Source: M3007 sp964646615
GTDB taxonomy: Bacteria; Bacteroidota; Bacteroidia; Chitinophagales; Saprospiraceae
DNA length: 64,000 bases
Reading direction: 5' to 3'
NCBI GenBank assembly: GCA_964646615.1
Contig: CAZYEV010000032.1
Coordinates: 1-64,000, forward strand
This document shows, piece after piece, positions 51,084-60,384 of the stretch. A program made the position numbers and the translations under genes. The notes beneath the pieces were generated by a model. That model made no database searches and was not told the origin of the DNA. It saw only the letters and a program-made list of their open reading frames with translations. Every line of letters begins with the position of its first letter. Position 1 is the stretch's first letter.

Positions 51084-53150
51084 TCAGGAAGGGAGAGAGG
51101 CTGAAGTGGCGCTCTCCGCCCGCTTCTGAACGCCCTCTTTTATCTTGAGCGAAGCAAAGCGGCCCACCCCGCGGAGGTAATGGGCAAAGACAATGCTGCC
51201 CGCATACCTTCCGGAGTAGTTGGAAGGCCCAATGCGGTTTTGCTCGACTAAACGGTTGAAAATCTGCCGTTTGCGCCGCATTTTGAAGAAATTTTGATAA
51301 AAAGAACCATGCGCCCGCACGATGGCGCCAATGGCGCGCCATTGCCCTTTGAGCAAAAAACGGACGCCTGCCACGCCGTCGAGCAACAGGCGCGCCGGGA
51401 TGAGCCACAGCAATTTGGCCGTCGTTTCGTTTTTCAACAAGGTGAACAGGCTGTTGCGGAAGTTGAGAAACACCTTGCGCGGGTTTTCGTACTCCAGCGT
51501 GCCACCACCGAGGTGATAGACGACCGATTGTGGAATGCACCATACCGAATAGCCAGCGCGCTTAAGGCGCCAACACAGGTCAATCTCTTCGTTGTGGGCG
51601 AAGTAGTCGCCGTCAAAGCCGTCCAGTCGGCGATACAGGTCGGCACGGATGAAAAAAGCCGCTCCGGCAGCCCAGAAGCACTCTTGGGGCGTGTCGTACT
51701 GGCCGTGGTCTTCTTCGCAATGGCCAAAAATACGCCCTCGACAGAAAGGATAACCCAGGTAATCAATCCAGCCGCCCGCGGCGCCGGCGTATTCGAAGCG
51801 GCTTTTGTCGCGCCAGGCCAGGATTTTAGGCTGGGCCACTGCTATGCGCGCATCGGCCCGCATGGCTTCGAGCAGGGGCGTCATCCAGCCGGGCGTTACC
51901 TCGACGTCCGAGTTGAGGATGACAAAGATACCTCCGCCCTCGATGCGCGCTAAGGCTTCGTTGTAGCCCTGAGCAAAACCGTAATTGCGCCCTAATTCCA
52001 GCACCTCCACCTGCGGAAAGCGCGCGCGCAGCATCGCTACCGAGTCGTCGGGCGAGCCATTGTCGGCCACCACGATGCGTGCCTCTGGGCTGTGGGCCAA
52101 CACGCTGGGCAGATAAGTTTCCAAATGGGCGCGCGTGTTGTAGTTGAGCACGACAATGACCACTTCGTCAGCAGCACAAACGATACGGCCTGCAGAAGGT
52201 TGCTCGCGCAGGCGGATTTGGGTTAAGCGCTGCCGTATGGCCTCGCGGTCGGCCTCAATTTGCTGGCGCAATTGCTGCAAATCGGCCAGTTTGCGGTCTT
52301 TTCGGATGAAATCGAGCACTTCAATGCGCAGACTCTGGCCATAGAGGTCGCCCTCGAAGTCGAGCAGGTGTGCCTCAATGGTGCGCGCTTCGTTGCCCGA
52401 AAGCGTGGGCCGATGGCCGATGTAGAGCATGGCGTCGAAGACATCACCATTGGGCAGATGCGCGCGCGCGGCGTATATGCCGTCGGGCGGCACCAGTTGG
52501 CGTGCCTCTTCCAGCTGCAGGTTGGCTGTGGGGAAGCCGATGGAGCGCCCTACCCGATTGCCCGGCACTACCGTTCCACTCAGCACAAAAGGATGGCCCA
52601 ACAACCGATTAGCGCGCGCCACATCGCCCGCCTCCAGCGCCCGGCGTATCTTGGTCGAGCTGACGGTTACCTCGTCAATGAGCTGGGCCGGAATTTCCAC
52701 CACCTGAAAAAATCCCTGGGCCTCGTAGTGGCGCAAGAACTCGATACTGCCCTCGCGCTGAGCACCAAAGCGATGGTCGTAGCCGATGACCACCACCGCC
52801 GGACGCAGGTAGCGCAGCAGGAAATCCTCGACGTATTGCTGAGCGGAGTAACGTGCAAATTCGGGGGTAAACGGCGCAAAGACAGCGTAATCCACTCCAG
52901 CCTTCTCAAAGAGCCGCATCTTTTCGGAGGCGCTGGTAATCAGGCGAAAAGAGGCGTCCTCCGGGTACAGCACTGTGCGCGGATGCGGCTCGAAAGTGAG
53001 CACGACGCTGGGGCCGCCGCGCTCCCGCGCCAATTGCTGCACCTGTTGCAGAATACGCTGGTGCCCTATGTGAACGCCATCGAAAGAGCCAATCGTCAGG
53101 ACGGCATCCTTCAGCGGTGGCAACTGTTCGAGATTAGAAAAGACCTGCAT
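51084..53150 (-). CDS. ribF: Fusion of RibF (riboflavin kinase/FAD synthetase) and family 2 glycosyltransferase
   Basis: One uninterrupted 688-residue frame joins two enzymes. Residues 1-310 are a complete RibF: FAD synthetase domain with LTIGSFDGVHIGHQRIL (HxGH at 27-30) and VSSTKIRRAL, then the flavokinase domain with GRSIGFPTAN (191-200) and PDGIYAA. Such a protein makes FMN and FAD from riboflavin. From about residue 338 a GT-A glycosyltransferase follows: VVIVVLNYNTRAHLETYLPS, ILNSDVEVTPGW (DxD-like, 422-428), NEEIDLCWRLKRAGY, and a C-terminal basic region. The two halves normally exist as separate proteins. The join at about 311-337 is a charged linker with no stop or start. The gene lies between rarA and the pseudouridine synthase on the same strand. 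Confidence 0.9.
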   Translation of the reverse strand: MQVFSNLEQLPPLKDAVLTIGSFDGVHIGHQRILQQVQQLARERGGPSVVLTFEPHPRTVLYPEDASFRLITSASEKMRLFEKAGVDYAVFAPFTPEFARYSAQQYVEDFLLRYLRPAVVVIGYDHRFGAQREGSIEFLRHYEAQGFFQVVEIPAQLIDEVTVSSTKIRRALEAGDVARANRLLGHPFVLSGTVVPGNRVGRSIGFPTANLQLEEARQLVPPDGIYAARAHLPNGDVFDAMLYIGHRPTLSGNEARTIEAHLLDFEGDLYGQSLRIEVLDFIRKDRKLADLQQLRQQIEADREAIRQRLTQIRLREQPSAGRIVCAADEVVIVVLNYNTRAHLETYLPSVLAHSPEARIVVADNGSPDDSVAMLRARFPQVEVLELGRNYGFAQGYNEALARIEGGGIFVILNSDVEVTPGWMTPLLEAMRADARIAVAQPKILAWRDKSRFEYAGAAGGWIDYLGYPFCRGRIFGHCEEDHGQYDTPQECFWAAGAAFFIRADLYRRLDGFDGDYFAHNEEIDLCWRLKRAGYSVWCIPQSVVYHLGGGTLEYENPRKVFLNFRNSLFTLLKNETTAKLLWLIPARLLLDGVAGVRFLLKGQWRAIGAIVRAHGSFYQNFFKMRRKRQIFNRLVEQNRIGPSNYSGRYAGSIVFAHYLRGVGRFASLKIKEGVQKRAESATSASLPS

Positions 53151-53233
53151 GGCGGCGGCAAAGATAGACCGGGCACTCTACGCGGACGGAAAGATGCGTG
53201 CCCGGCGTGCAAGAACAAAAGCCCTGCCGAAGC

Positions 53234-54511
53234 TCAGGTGTACGGATACCAGTGCTTCCATTCCTGGCGCAGTTTTTCGCGCGCCCGCGCTTCGGCGGCA
53301 TTGTCGGCGGGTTCATAGAAGCAGGTGCCTTTGAGCTCCATCGGCAGGTAGTCTTGCTGAACGAAATGCCCCGGAAAGTCGTGGCTGTACCGATATCCTT
53401 CACCGTACTGCAGTTCGCGCATCAGGCGCGTAGGTGCGTTGCGCAGGTGCAGGGGTACCGGAAAGACTTGGCCCGCGCGCACGACCTCGAGGGCTTTGTC
53501 TATGGCCAGATAGGCCGAATTGCTTTTGGGCGATGTGGCTAAATAAATGGTGCATTCCGACAACACGATGCGCGCCTCGGGCATCCCGATGGCCCGCACG
53601 GCGTCCATGGTGGCCGTAGCCAATAGCAGGGCGTTGGGGTTGGCCAGACCGATGTCTTCGGCGGCCAGAATGATGAGCCGCCGAGCGATAAACTCGATGT
53701 CTTCGCCGCCTTCCAGCATGCGCGCCAACCAGTATAGGGCCGCGTTGGGGTCGCTGCCGCGCACGCTCTTGATGAAGGCCGAAATGACGTCGTAGTGTTG
53801 CTCGCCGCCTTTGTCATACAGGGCGATGTTTTGCTGGATTTTCTCGCGCACAAAGTCGTTCGCGATGCGCACCGGCTGGCCTTCGGGCACAGCGGTTACC
53901 ACCAACTCCAGCGCATTCAGCAGCCGGCGCGCGTCGCCGCCCGAGTACAGCAACAGGGCTTCCGTTTCAGCCAATTCCACCTTGCGTTTTTTCAAGGCCT
54001 CATCCTCCTGAAGCGCTCGATGCAGCAGCAGTTCCAATTGTTCGCGCGTCAGCGGGTGCAGCACATACACCTGGCAGCGCGACAGCAGGGCCGGAATGAC
54101 CTCAAACGAGGGGTTTTCCGTTGTGGCACCAATGAGCGTTACGATGCCCTTTTCCACTGCTCCCAGCAGGGCATCTTGCTGGTTTTTGGAGAAGCGATGA
54201 ATTTCATCAATAAATAAAATGGCGCCGCGCGCCTGAAAAAGCGTCGCCTTTTCAGCGCTTTCGATGGCCTCGCGAATGTCCTTGACGCCTGAATGGATGG
54301 CCGAAAGCTGATAAAACGGCTTCTTCAGGTGCTGGGCTATGAGCTGGGCCAGGGTCGTTTTGCCCACGCCGGGCGGGCCCCACAGGATGAAGGACGGGAT
54401 TTTGCCTGCCTCAATGGCCTGGCGCAGCACGGCGCCCTCGCCCACGAGGTGCTCCTGGCCCACGAATTGCGACAGGTCGCGCGGGCGCATGCGTTCGGCT
54501 AAAGGCGTCAT
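53234..54511 (-). CDS. rarA: Replication-associated recombination protein RarA (MgsA)
   Basis: This 425-residue AAA+ ATPase works at stalled replication forks together with single-strand binding protein. It begins MTPLAERMRPRDLSQFVGQEHLVG and has Walker A GPPGVGKT (45-52), Walker B ILFIDEIHRF (98-107), sensor 1 IGATTENPSFE (127-137) and an arginine finger region ALLSRCQVY. The C-terminal tetramerisation part (SVRGSDPNAALYWLARMLEGG, EDIGLANPNAL, GYRYSHDFPGHFVQQDYLP) is complete. It follows the asparaginase by 29 bases and precedes ribF-GT2 by 83. Confidence 0.95.
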   Translation of the reverse strand: MTPLAERMRPRDLSQFVGQEHLVGEGAVLRQAIEAGKIPSFILWGPPGVGKTTLAQLIAQHLKKPFYQLSAIHSGVKDIREAIESAEKATLFQARGAILFIDEIHRFSKNQQDALLGAVEKGIVTLIGATTENPSFEVIPALLSRCQVYVLHPLTREQLELLLHRALQEDEALKKRKVELAETEALLLYSGGDARRLLNALELVVTAVPEGQPVRIANDFVREKIQQNIALYDKGGEQHYDVISAFIKSVRGSDPNAALYWLARMLEGGEDIEFIARRLIILAAEDIGLANPNALLLATATMDAVRAIGMPEARIVLSECTIYLATSPKSNSAYLAIDKALEVVRAGQVFPVPLHLRNAPTRLMRELQYGEGYRYSHDFPGHFVQQDYLPMELKGTCFYEPADNAAEARAREKLRQEWKHWYPYT

Positions 54512-54540
54512 GGTCGGCGGTATTTTTTAGAAGCGGCGTC

Positions 54541-55587
54541 CTATTCACCGGCAAAGATGGCGGTTTTGCGCTCGCCCGGGCGCGCATAGCCGCGGTACAT
54601 GCCCTCGGAGTTGAATGGCATGGCGATGGTTCCGTTCTTGTCCACAGCGATGAGGCCGCCTTCGCCGCCTTTTTCTACTAATTTTTTCATCACCAGCTCG
54701 TGGGTTGCGTCTGGTAGCGAAGCGCCGCCATAGACCATGCGCGCCCACACGTCGTGCGCTACGGCATAGCGGATGAAGTACTCACCGTGCCCCGTGCACG
54801 ACACCGCACAGGCATCGTTAGAGGCATACGTGCCGGCCCCGATGACGGGCGAGTCGCCCAGGCGGTTCCAGCGCTTGTTGGTCATGCCGCCAGTAGAAGT
54901 GGCCGCAGCGAGGTTACCCTGGCGGTCTAAGGCCACCGCGCCCACGGTGCCGAATTTGTAGTCGGCCAGTTCGCTGGAGATACTGCCTGTTTTTTCGTCT
55001 TTTTTCAATATCCGTTGGAGCGCGTCCCAACGCTCCTGAGTAAAAAACCACGACGGTGGCACTGTGTCTAAGCCGTTCTCTATGGCAAACCGCTCGGCGC
55101 CTGGGCCAACCAGAAAGACATGCGGCGACTTTTCCATGACAGCGCGCGCCAGGCGGATGGGGTTTTTCACGATGGTAACACCGCCCACTGCACCAGCATT
55201 CTGGGTGCGGCCGTCCATGATGCTGGCATCCAGTTCGTTGCGGCCCTCGTGCGTGAAGACAGCACCGCGCCCGGCATTGAACAGTGGGCAATCCTCCAGC
55301 CAGGCGACCGTTTCGGTAACAGCATCCAGGGCCGTACCGCCCGATTTCAAGATGGCCTCACCCACCTGGAGGGCCGAGTCTAAAGCCGACCGGTAGCGTG
55401 CCTCTTGCTCGGGCGTCATGGCCTGACGAGAGAGCGTGCCGGCGCCCCCGTGAATGACCAAAACATAGTCAGGGCGAGTGTCGGCGGCCTGTTTTGCAGT
55501 GTTTTCGTTAGCAGTGCAGTCGGTCATAACGACAGCGATAGCGAGCCAGAAAAGTGTGCGCAGCATGCGTGTGGTTTCGTTTTTCAT
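54541..55587 (-). CDS. Isoaspartyl peptidase/L-asparaginase family protein
   Basis: The product (348 aa) is an N-terminal nucleophile hydrolase. The processing site is YKFGTVGAVALD, with the threonine nucleophile at about residue 214; other family blocks are VIHGGAGTL, GRGAVFTHEGRNELDASIMDG and MTNKRWNRLGDSPVIGAGTYA. After autocleavage such enzymes hydrolyse isoaspartyl dipeptides or asparagine. The start at 55587 gives a hydrophobic N-terminus (LRTLFWLAIAVVMTDC), so export or lipid anchoring is likely; the residue before the cysteine is Asp, unusual for a lipobox. It is first in the minus operon leading to rarA and ribF-GT2. Confidence 0.9.
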   Translation of the reverse strand: MKNETTRMLRTLFWLAIAVVMTDCTANENTAKQAADTRPDYVLVIHGGAGTLSRQAMTPEQEARYRSALDSALQVGEAILKSGGTALDAVTETVAWLEDCPLFNAGRGAVFTHEGRNELDASIMDGRTQNAGAVGGVTIVKNPIRLARAVMEKSPHVFLVGPGAERFAIENGLDTVPPSWFFTQERWDALQRILKKDEKTGSISSELADYKFGTVGAVALDRQGNLAAATSTGGMTNKRWNRLGDSPVIGAGTYASNDACAVSCTGHGEYFIRYAVAHDVWARMVYGGASLPDATHELVMKKLVEKGGEGGLIAVDKNGTIAMPFNSEGMYRGYARPGERKTAIFAGE

Positions 55588-55888
55588 CCAAAATAATGGG
55601 GCGAAAATAACCGCTATCCGCCTAACGCTCCTTACCTGTATAGCGCATAACCTTACCTGAATTACCATGCTCAGAGATGTCGCCTTCTCGTACCTCGAAG
55701 ACGACACCTCCCCAAATGCGCAAATAATTTTTTACCACAACGACATGAAGAGGTTTAGCTACGAATGCACGAACTTAGGGCGACATCTCCGACTAAACGA
55801 GGTGTCGCTTCTGATTTATCATTTGTGGCCACAAACCATTCCAGCCGATTTGCCCTACTTTTGCCAGCGGCGACACCGCCAGCACTCT
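55588..55888. other. Divergent gap with two related hairpins
   Basis: This 301-base region between the asparaginase and methyltransferase genes contains two hairpins of one family: GAGATGTCGCC (55674-55684) with CGACACCTC (55702-55710), and GGCGACATCTC (55779-55789) with GAGGTGTCG (55799-55807). They are inverted relative to each other, so the outer arms could also pair with the inner ones. The second is preceded by AATGCACGA (55764-55772), as at 36868. A -7 box TACTTTTG (55856-55863) serves the methyltransferase. Confidence 0.6.
55856..55863 (+). promoter_or_regulatory. Bacteroidota -7 box for the methyltransferase gene
   Basis: TACTTTTG, 25 bases before the ATG at 55889, which supports that start over the frame-open region further upstream. 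Confidence 0.55.
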
Positions 55889-57215
55889 ATGGAAAGAACC
55901 GTTCACCACATCATTCGAGGCGATAGCCGTTGGATGCGCGAGCTGGATGACGCCAGCGTGCACGTGGTCATCACTTCGCCTCCGTATTGGCAGCTCAAGG
56001 ACTACGGGGCTGAGGGCCAGATAGGCTTCCACGACGATTATGCGACTTACATCAACCACCTGAACTTAGTCTGGAGCGAGTGCTATCGCGTGCTTCAGCC
56101 GGGTTGCCGGTTGTGCATCAATATCGGCGACCAGTTTGCTCGCGCCGTCTATTACGGCCGCTACAAGGTCATTCCTATCCACAGTGAAATCATTCGCTTT
56201 TGCGAAGCCATCGGCTTCGATTTTATGGGCAGCATCATCTGGCAAAAAACCACCACGACCAACACCACCGGAGGCGCCAGCGTTATGGGCAGTTTCCCTT
56301 ATCCACGCAACGGTATCGTCAAAGTGGACTTCGAGTATATCCTGCTGTTCAAAAAACCCGGCGAAGCGCCCAAACCCACACCCGAACAAAAAGCGCAAGC
56401 CGCCCTGACGACCGAAGAGTGGAACACCTTCTTCCACGGCCACTGGAACATCCCCGGCGTCCGACAGGAGGGCCACCTGGCCATGTTCCCGGAGGAAATT
56501 CCGCGCCGGCTCATCCGCATGTTCTCTTTCCCCGGCGAGTTGGTGCTCGACCCTTTCCTCGGCAGCGGAACCACCTCCTTAGCCGCACTGAAACTGGGCC
56601 GAAACTCCTGCGGATACGAAATCAACCCGCAGTTCATCCCGATCATTCGCGAAAAACTAACCGCTCACCAGCGTTCTCTCTTTGAAGAGGCCGACCTGCA
56701 CTTCCGGGAGCAACAACTGCCAGCCTTCGACATAGAGAAAAAAATAGCGCAAATGCCCTACGTCTTCCACGACCCACATCAATTAGACAAGCAGGTGGAC
56801 GTCAAAAAACAGACGTACGGCTCCCGGATAGATGCTGCCGACAGTACCCGGCGCGAAACGCTCTTCACCGTGCGCGAAATCCTCTCCCCCGAACGGGTGC
56901 GCCTCTCCAACGGCGAAACCCTGCGCCTGCTGGGCATTCAGCCCAACCCAACCCGCTCAGATGAAGCCATTGCTTTCCTCCAGCAGAAAACCAGGGGGCA
57001 AGCGCGTCTTCTTCCGCCTCGACGCTGCCGCCCAACGCGACGAACAGCAACACTTGCTGGCCTATCTGTATCTGGAAAACAAAACCTTCCTCAACGCCCA
57101 CCTGCTCCAAAAGGGCTTGGCTCTCGTGGATAATTCGCGCGAGTATCGGTATCGGCGAAAATTTAATGCACTGGTAACTGGCCTTGCGCATAGCTGCTGC
57201 GAGGCAGAAGGTTAA
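55889..57215 (+). pseudogene. DNA methyltransferase fused to SNase-like domain, frameshifted
   Basis: The start at 55889 gives MERTVHHIIRGDS. Residues 1-290 are a beta-class DNA methyltransferase: catalytic motif IV is SPPYW at 30-34 and the SAM motif LDPFLGSGTTSLAALKLG comes after it at about 220-237. SPPY suggests N4-cytosine (or N6-adenine) methylation. From about 310 the sequence changes to a staphylococcal-nuclease-like domain (VREILSPERVRLSNGETLRL, LLGIQ). The frame then reads into an unrelated basic stretch ending at 57133. If one G of the G5 run at 56994-56998 is skipped, the domain continues as RVFFRLDAAAQRDEQQHLLA, YLYLENKTFLNAHLLQKGLA and ends at 57215. So the gene carries a one-base frameshift, or a sequencing error. 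No restriction endonuclease is adjacent. Confidence 0.8.
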
Positions 57216-57284
57216 AAACCGCCGAGGGCGCAGAGGGCAGCGGAGGTGTTTTTCCTGTCCTGACTTTGCAAATGCGCTTCTTTC

Positions 57285-58790
57285 TCACCGCAACAAATCC
57301 CGCATGTCTGGTTCGTCGTCGGTGTTGCCCAGGCCGCTGTCGGCGAGGAAGTCCTTGAAAGTCCAGCGGTTGAGGATGAATTCCTTGTTGAGCACCTCAA
57401 ATTCGGCCAGGCCGTGGAGGACCAATTCCATGAAGACGGGCACCTCCGCTGGCGGGATGTTGTGGCTTTCGACAAATTTGCGCAGGCCGGCTGCCTGTTC
57501 CAGGCTTTGCAGAAATTCGCGGTCTTTGTGGCGGTGCAGCAAGTCCACAGCATTGCCGCCGGAGAACCAGGCTTTGATGACGCCGTAAGGGTCTTTTTCC
57601 TGCCCGCGGCGCAGTTTGGCCGGGTTAGGGAAGTATTTGAGGAAGGTTTTCTTGACGGCCTGCCCTATGAGGCGCAGGGCCACCGAGTGGGGGCCTTCCT
57701 GTTCGCCCTCATAGACCATTTCCACCTTGCCGATGATGGCCGGGATGACGCCCCACAGGTCGGTAATGCGCGCGGTGGTGCTGGTATCGCCATTGAGCAG
57801 CATGCGGCGCTCGGCCGTGGAGTACAGGTTTTCGTAGGCGGCGATGGTGAGGCGGGCGCTGACGCCGCTGCTCTTGTCCACGTACTCACTGTCGCGGGCG
57901 GCGAAAGCGATTTCTTCGATGAGGTCTTTGAGCAGTTCGGGCACGCGCACCGTTTCGCGTTGGGCCGGAGCGATGCGAGCTTCCTGCTCGGTGATGCGCC
58001 GCCCGATTTCGATGGAGGTGGGGTAATGGGTCGTTATCTGGCTTTCGATGCGGTCTTTGAGCGGTGTAATGATGCTGCCTCGGTTAGTGTAGTCTTCCGG
58101 GTTGGCCGTGAAGACGAACGTGATGTCTAAGGGCAGGCGCAGTTTGAAGCCTCGGATTTGCATGTCGCCCTCTTGCAGGACGTTGAAGAGGGCGACCTGG
58201 ATGCGGGGCTGCAGGTCGGGCAATTCGTTGATGATGAACAGGCATCGGTGTGCGCGCGGGATAAGGCCGAAGTGGATGACGCGCTCGTCGGAATACGGCA
58301 GGCGCAGGTTGGCAGCCTTGATAGGGTCCACGTCGCCCACTAAGTCAGCGATACTGACGTCGGGGGTGGCCAACTTCTCTACGTAGCGCTCGTCGCGGTG
58401 GAGCCATTCAATGGGCGTTTCGTCGCCGCGTTCAGCGATGAGGTCGCGCGCGTAGCGGCTGATAGGGGCTAAAGGGTCGTCGTTCAGTTCGCTGCCGGCT
58501 ACGACAGGGATGTATTCATCCAACAGATTGACCAACAGGCGCGCCAGGCGAGTTTTGGCCTGGCCGCGCAGGCCGAGCAGTAGGATGTTGTGCCGGCTCA
58601 GTACGGCGCGCTCCAGGTCGGGCAGCACGGTGTCGTCGAAGCCATAAATGCCGGGGAAGACGTTTTCGCGGCGGCGGATTTTATCCAAAAGGTTCTGGCG
58701 CAGTTCGTCTTTGATGCTTTTGGGTTGGTACCCTGAGGCCTTCAGCGCGCCCAGCGTGCGAACGTGGGTGAAGATGTTCGTCGTCGTCAT
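57285..58790 (-). CDS. MoxR-like AAA+ ATPase
   Basis: The 501-residue protein is a MoxR/magnesium-chelatase-type AAA+ ATPase. The P-loop is GLRGQAKT at 73-80 (GxxGxxKT), Walker B is CLFIINEL (183-190, with Asn before Glu), and sensor FVFTANPED lies at 215-223. A long family-specific C-terminal region follows (GIYGFDDTVL at the start, YFPNPAKLRRGQEKDPYGVI later). MoxR ATPases usually act as chaperones with a VWA protein encoded next to them; none is seen here. Upstream lie a TPR protein (66 bases) and a glycosyltransferase, perhaps one operon. Confidence 0.85.
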   Translation of the reverse strand: MTTTNIFTHVRTLGALKASGYQPKSIKDELRQNLLDKIRRRENVFPGIYGFDDTVLPDLERAVLSRHNILLLGLRGQAKTRLARLLVNLLDEYIPVVAGSELNDDPLAPISRYARDLIAERGDETPIEWLHRDERYVEKLATPDVSIADLVGDVDPIKAANLRLPYSDERVIHFGLIPRAHRCLFIINELPDLQPRIQVALFNVLQEGDMQIRGFKLRLPLDITFVFTANPEDYTNRGSIITPLKDRIESQITTHYPTSIEIGRRITEQEARIAPAQRETVRVPELLKDLIEEIAFAARDSEYVDKSSGVSARLTIAAYENLYSTAERRMLLNGDTSTTARITDLWGVIPAIIGKVEMVYEGEQEGPHSVALRLIGQAVKKTFLKYFPNPAKLRRGQEKDPYGVIKAWFSGGNAVDLLHRHKDREFLQSLEQAAGLRKFVESHNIPPAEVPVFMELVLHGLAEFEVLNKEFILNRWTFKDFLADSGLGNTDDEPDMRDLLR

Positions 58791-58856
58791 GGCTGCACAA
58801 ACGCGCGAGGAGCGGTTTTGTTGAACTGTTTTTACCCCTGAAACAGCGCTTTTCTT

Positions 58857-60371
58857 TCAGCACGCGCTCCGCAGTCGGTCCAGCCCTGCCTTTGCTTTGG
58901 CGTGCAGGCTGATGCGGTACTGCTGCGGCTTGAGGCGCAGGCAGGTCTGGTAGGCATTTTTGGCCAGCGTGCAGCGTTGGGTTTGTTCGTACAGGATGCC
59001 CAATTGTAGGGCCGACTGGCACGCGAGATAGGTCGGGTTTTGAGCGCCTTGTTCGAGGGTGTGGCGGTAGTAGCGTTCGGCTTCGTCGTAATGGGCCAGA
59101 GCGTGGGCAATGCGGGCCAAGCGGTAGGTGTATTCTAAGGCGAGGTTGCCCGTGTAGCGATGCGCGGGCTGTTGTATAAGGGTTTCATAAGCGCGCTGGT
59201 AATATCCGCCGTCGAACAGCAGGCGGGCGCGCAGGAGCGTTGGGTCGGGCATAGGGCCTTCGCGGGCCTCGCGCCAGGCGGCCTGGTCTTGTTCAGAGTG
59301 GGGGCGTCTGGCGGTGGCGATGCGGTTCATCCAGAGGCGATAGCTGGCGGTATCGCCGTTCAGCAGGGCGTGCCAGGCGATTTTCTGGCAGGCTTCCCAA
59401 CGGCCCGTTTCGCCCAGAAAGTGGCGCGCAAAGCGGCGCAGCGGCTCGTCAGCATCGGGGGCTAAGCGGTTCAGTTTCAGCAAGCCCAGCAGGTAGTAGC
59501 GCTGCCAGAACGGATGAAAAGGCGCGCCTTGTGGGCTGGCTTCCAGCAGCTGGATGGCCTCGTCGTTGCGGCCCGAGCGCGCGGCCACAAGGGCTAACGA
59601 ATAGGCCGCCAGCGGGTTCTGGCGCGCATTCCAGCGCGGTCCTTGCAAGACGCGCCAGGCGCCTTCTTTATCTTCCAGCAGGTTCAGGCGCAGAAGCGCG
59701 ATGGCCAGCCGGATTTCTTCTTCAAAAAACAACGTCTCGGGTGCACCTTCAGCCAGCAGGCGCTCCAGTTCACCGATGCCGCCCGACACCGAGCCTCTGA
59801 CGCCGCTCAGCAGCTCGGCAGCCCAGCGAAATTCGTCGGGCAAGGCGCCCAGCAATGCCCGCACAATGGCTATGCTTTTGCCGTTGAGCGCAAAATGCGG
59901 GAACTGCCGGCGGTTTTCGTCCAGCAGGGCACAGGCGCGGCGCGTCTCCTGCGCACAGGTCAGATACCTGCCTGCCTTACCCAGAAGGACGGCCTGCTGC
60001 AGGCGCATCTCCGCCTCGGCGTAGCGCTTCCAGGGCGAGGCGCCACTTGTGCGTCGGATTGCCTGCAGGCGGCTGGCCGTCTGTTGGTGAAAATGCCGGG
60101 TGCTGGCTTCCTGGTCGTCCAGTAGCGCTTGGGCAAAGTCAGTGTAGTTTTCCAGCAGGTACAACACCGGCGTTGGCGGCCCACTTTGCCGCAAAGTCTG
60201 GATGCCCTGGCGCGCTTCCGACAGCCGCAGCGAAGTGATTTGGCGATAAATGGTTTGAAGGGCGGGAGAGAGCAGCTCCGTGCGTTGAGCCGCTACGCCG
60301 TTTGGCCAAAAGCCCAATGCAGCGAGGAGGATACCATGCCTGAAAAGAGCAGCCTGTATCGTGTTTTGCAT
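58857..60371 (-). CDS. Secreted TPR-repeat protein
   Basis: From the chosen ATG (60371) the protein is 504 residues, with a signal peptide (FRHGILLAALGFWPNGVAAQ). The rest is helical with many TPR-like pairs (AQNPTYLACQSALQLGILYE, then CTLAKNAYQTCLRLKPQQYR near the C-terminus, and AHYDEAERYYRHTLEQG). The longer frame to 60572 would run through the end of the glycosyltransferase gene. The role may be scaffolding for an envelope complex. It begins 14 bases after the glycosyltransferase stop. Confidence 0.75.
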   Translation of the reverse strand: MQNTIQAALFRHGILLAALGFWPNGVAAQRTELLSPALQTIYRQITSLRLSEARQGIQTLRQSGPPTPVLYLLENYTDFAQALLDDQEASTRHFHQQTASRLQAIRRTSGASPWKRYAEAEMRLQQAVLLGKAGRYLTCAQETRRACALLDENRRQFPHFALNGKSIAIVRALLGALPDEFRWAAELLSGVRGSVSGGIGELERLLAEGAPETLFFEEEIRLAIALLRLNLLEDKEGAWRVLQGPRWNARQNPLAAYSLALVAARSGRNDEAIQLLEASPQGAPFHPFWQRYYLLGLLKLNRLAPDADEPLRRFARHFLGETGRWEACQKIAWHALLNGDTASYRLWMNRIATARRPHSEQDQAAWREAREGPMPDPTLLRARLLFDGGYYQRAYETLIQQPAHRYTGNLALEYTYRLARIAHALAHYDEAERYYRHTLEQGAQNPTYLACQSALQLGILYEQTQRCTLAKNAYQTCLRLKPQQYRISLHAKAKAGLDRLRSAC

Positions 60372-60384
60372 AACAACGGGTGCC

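Noticed and set aside
55889..57215. Restriction-modification system
   Set aside because: Only the methyltransferase is present; no endonuclease or specificity gene lies on either side.
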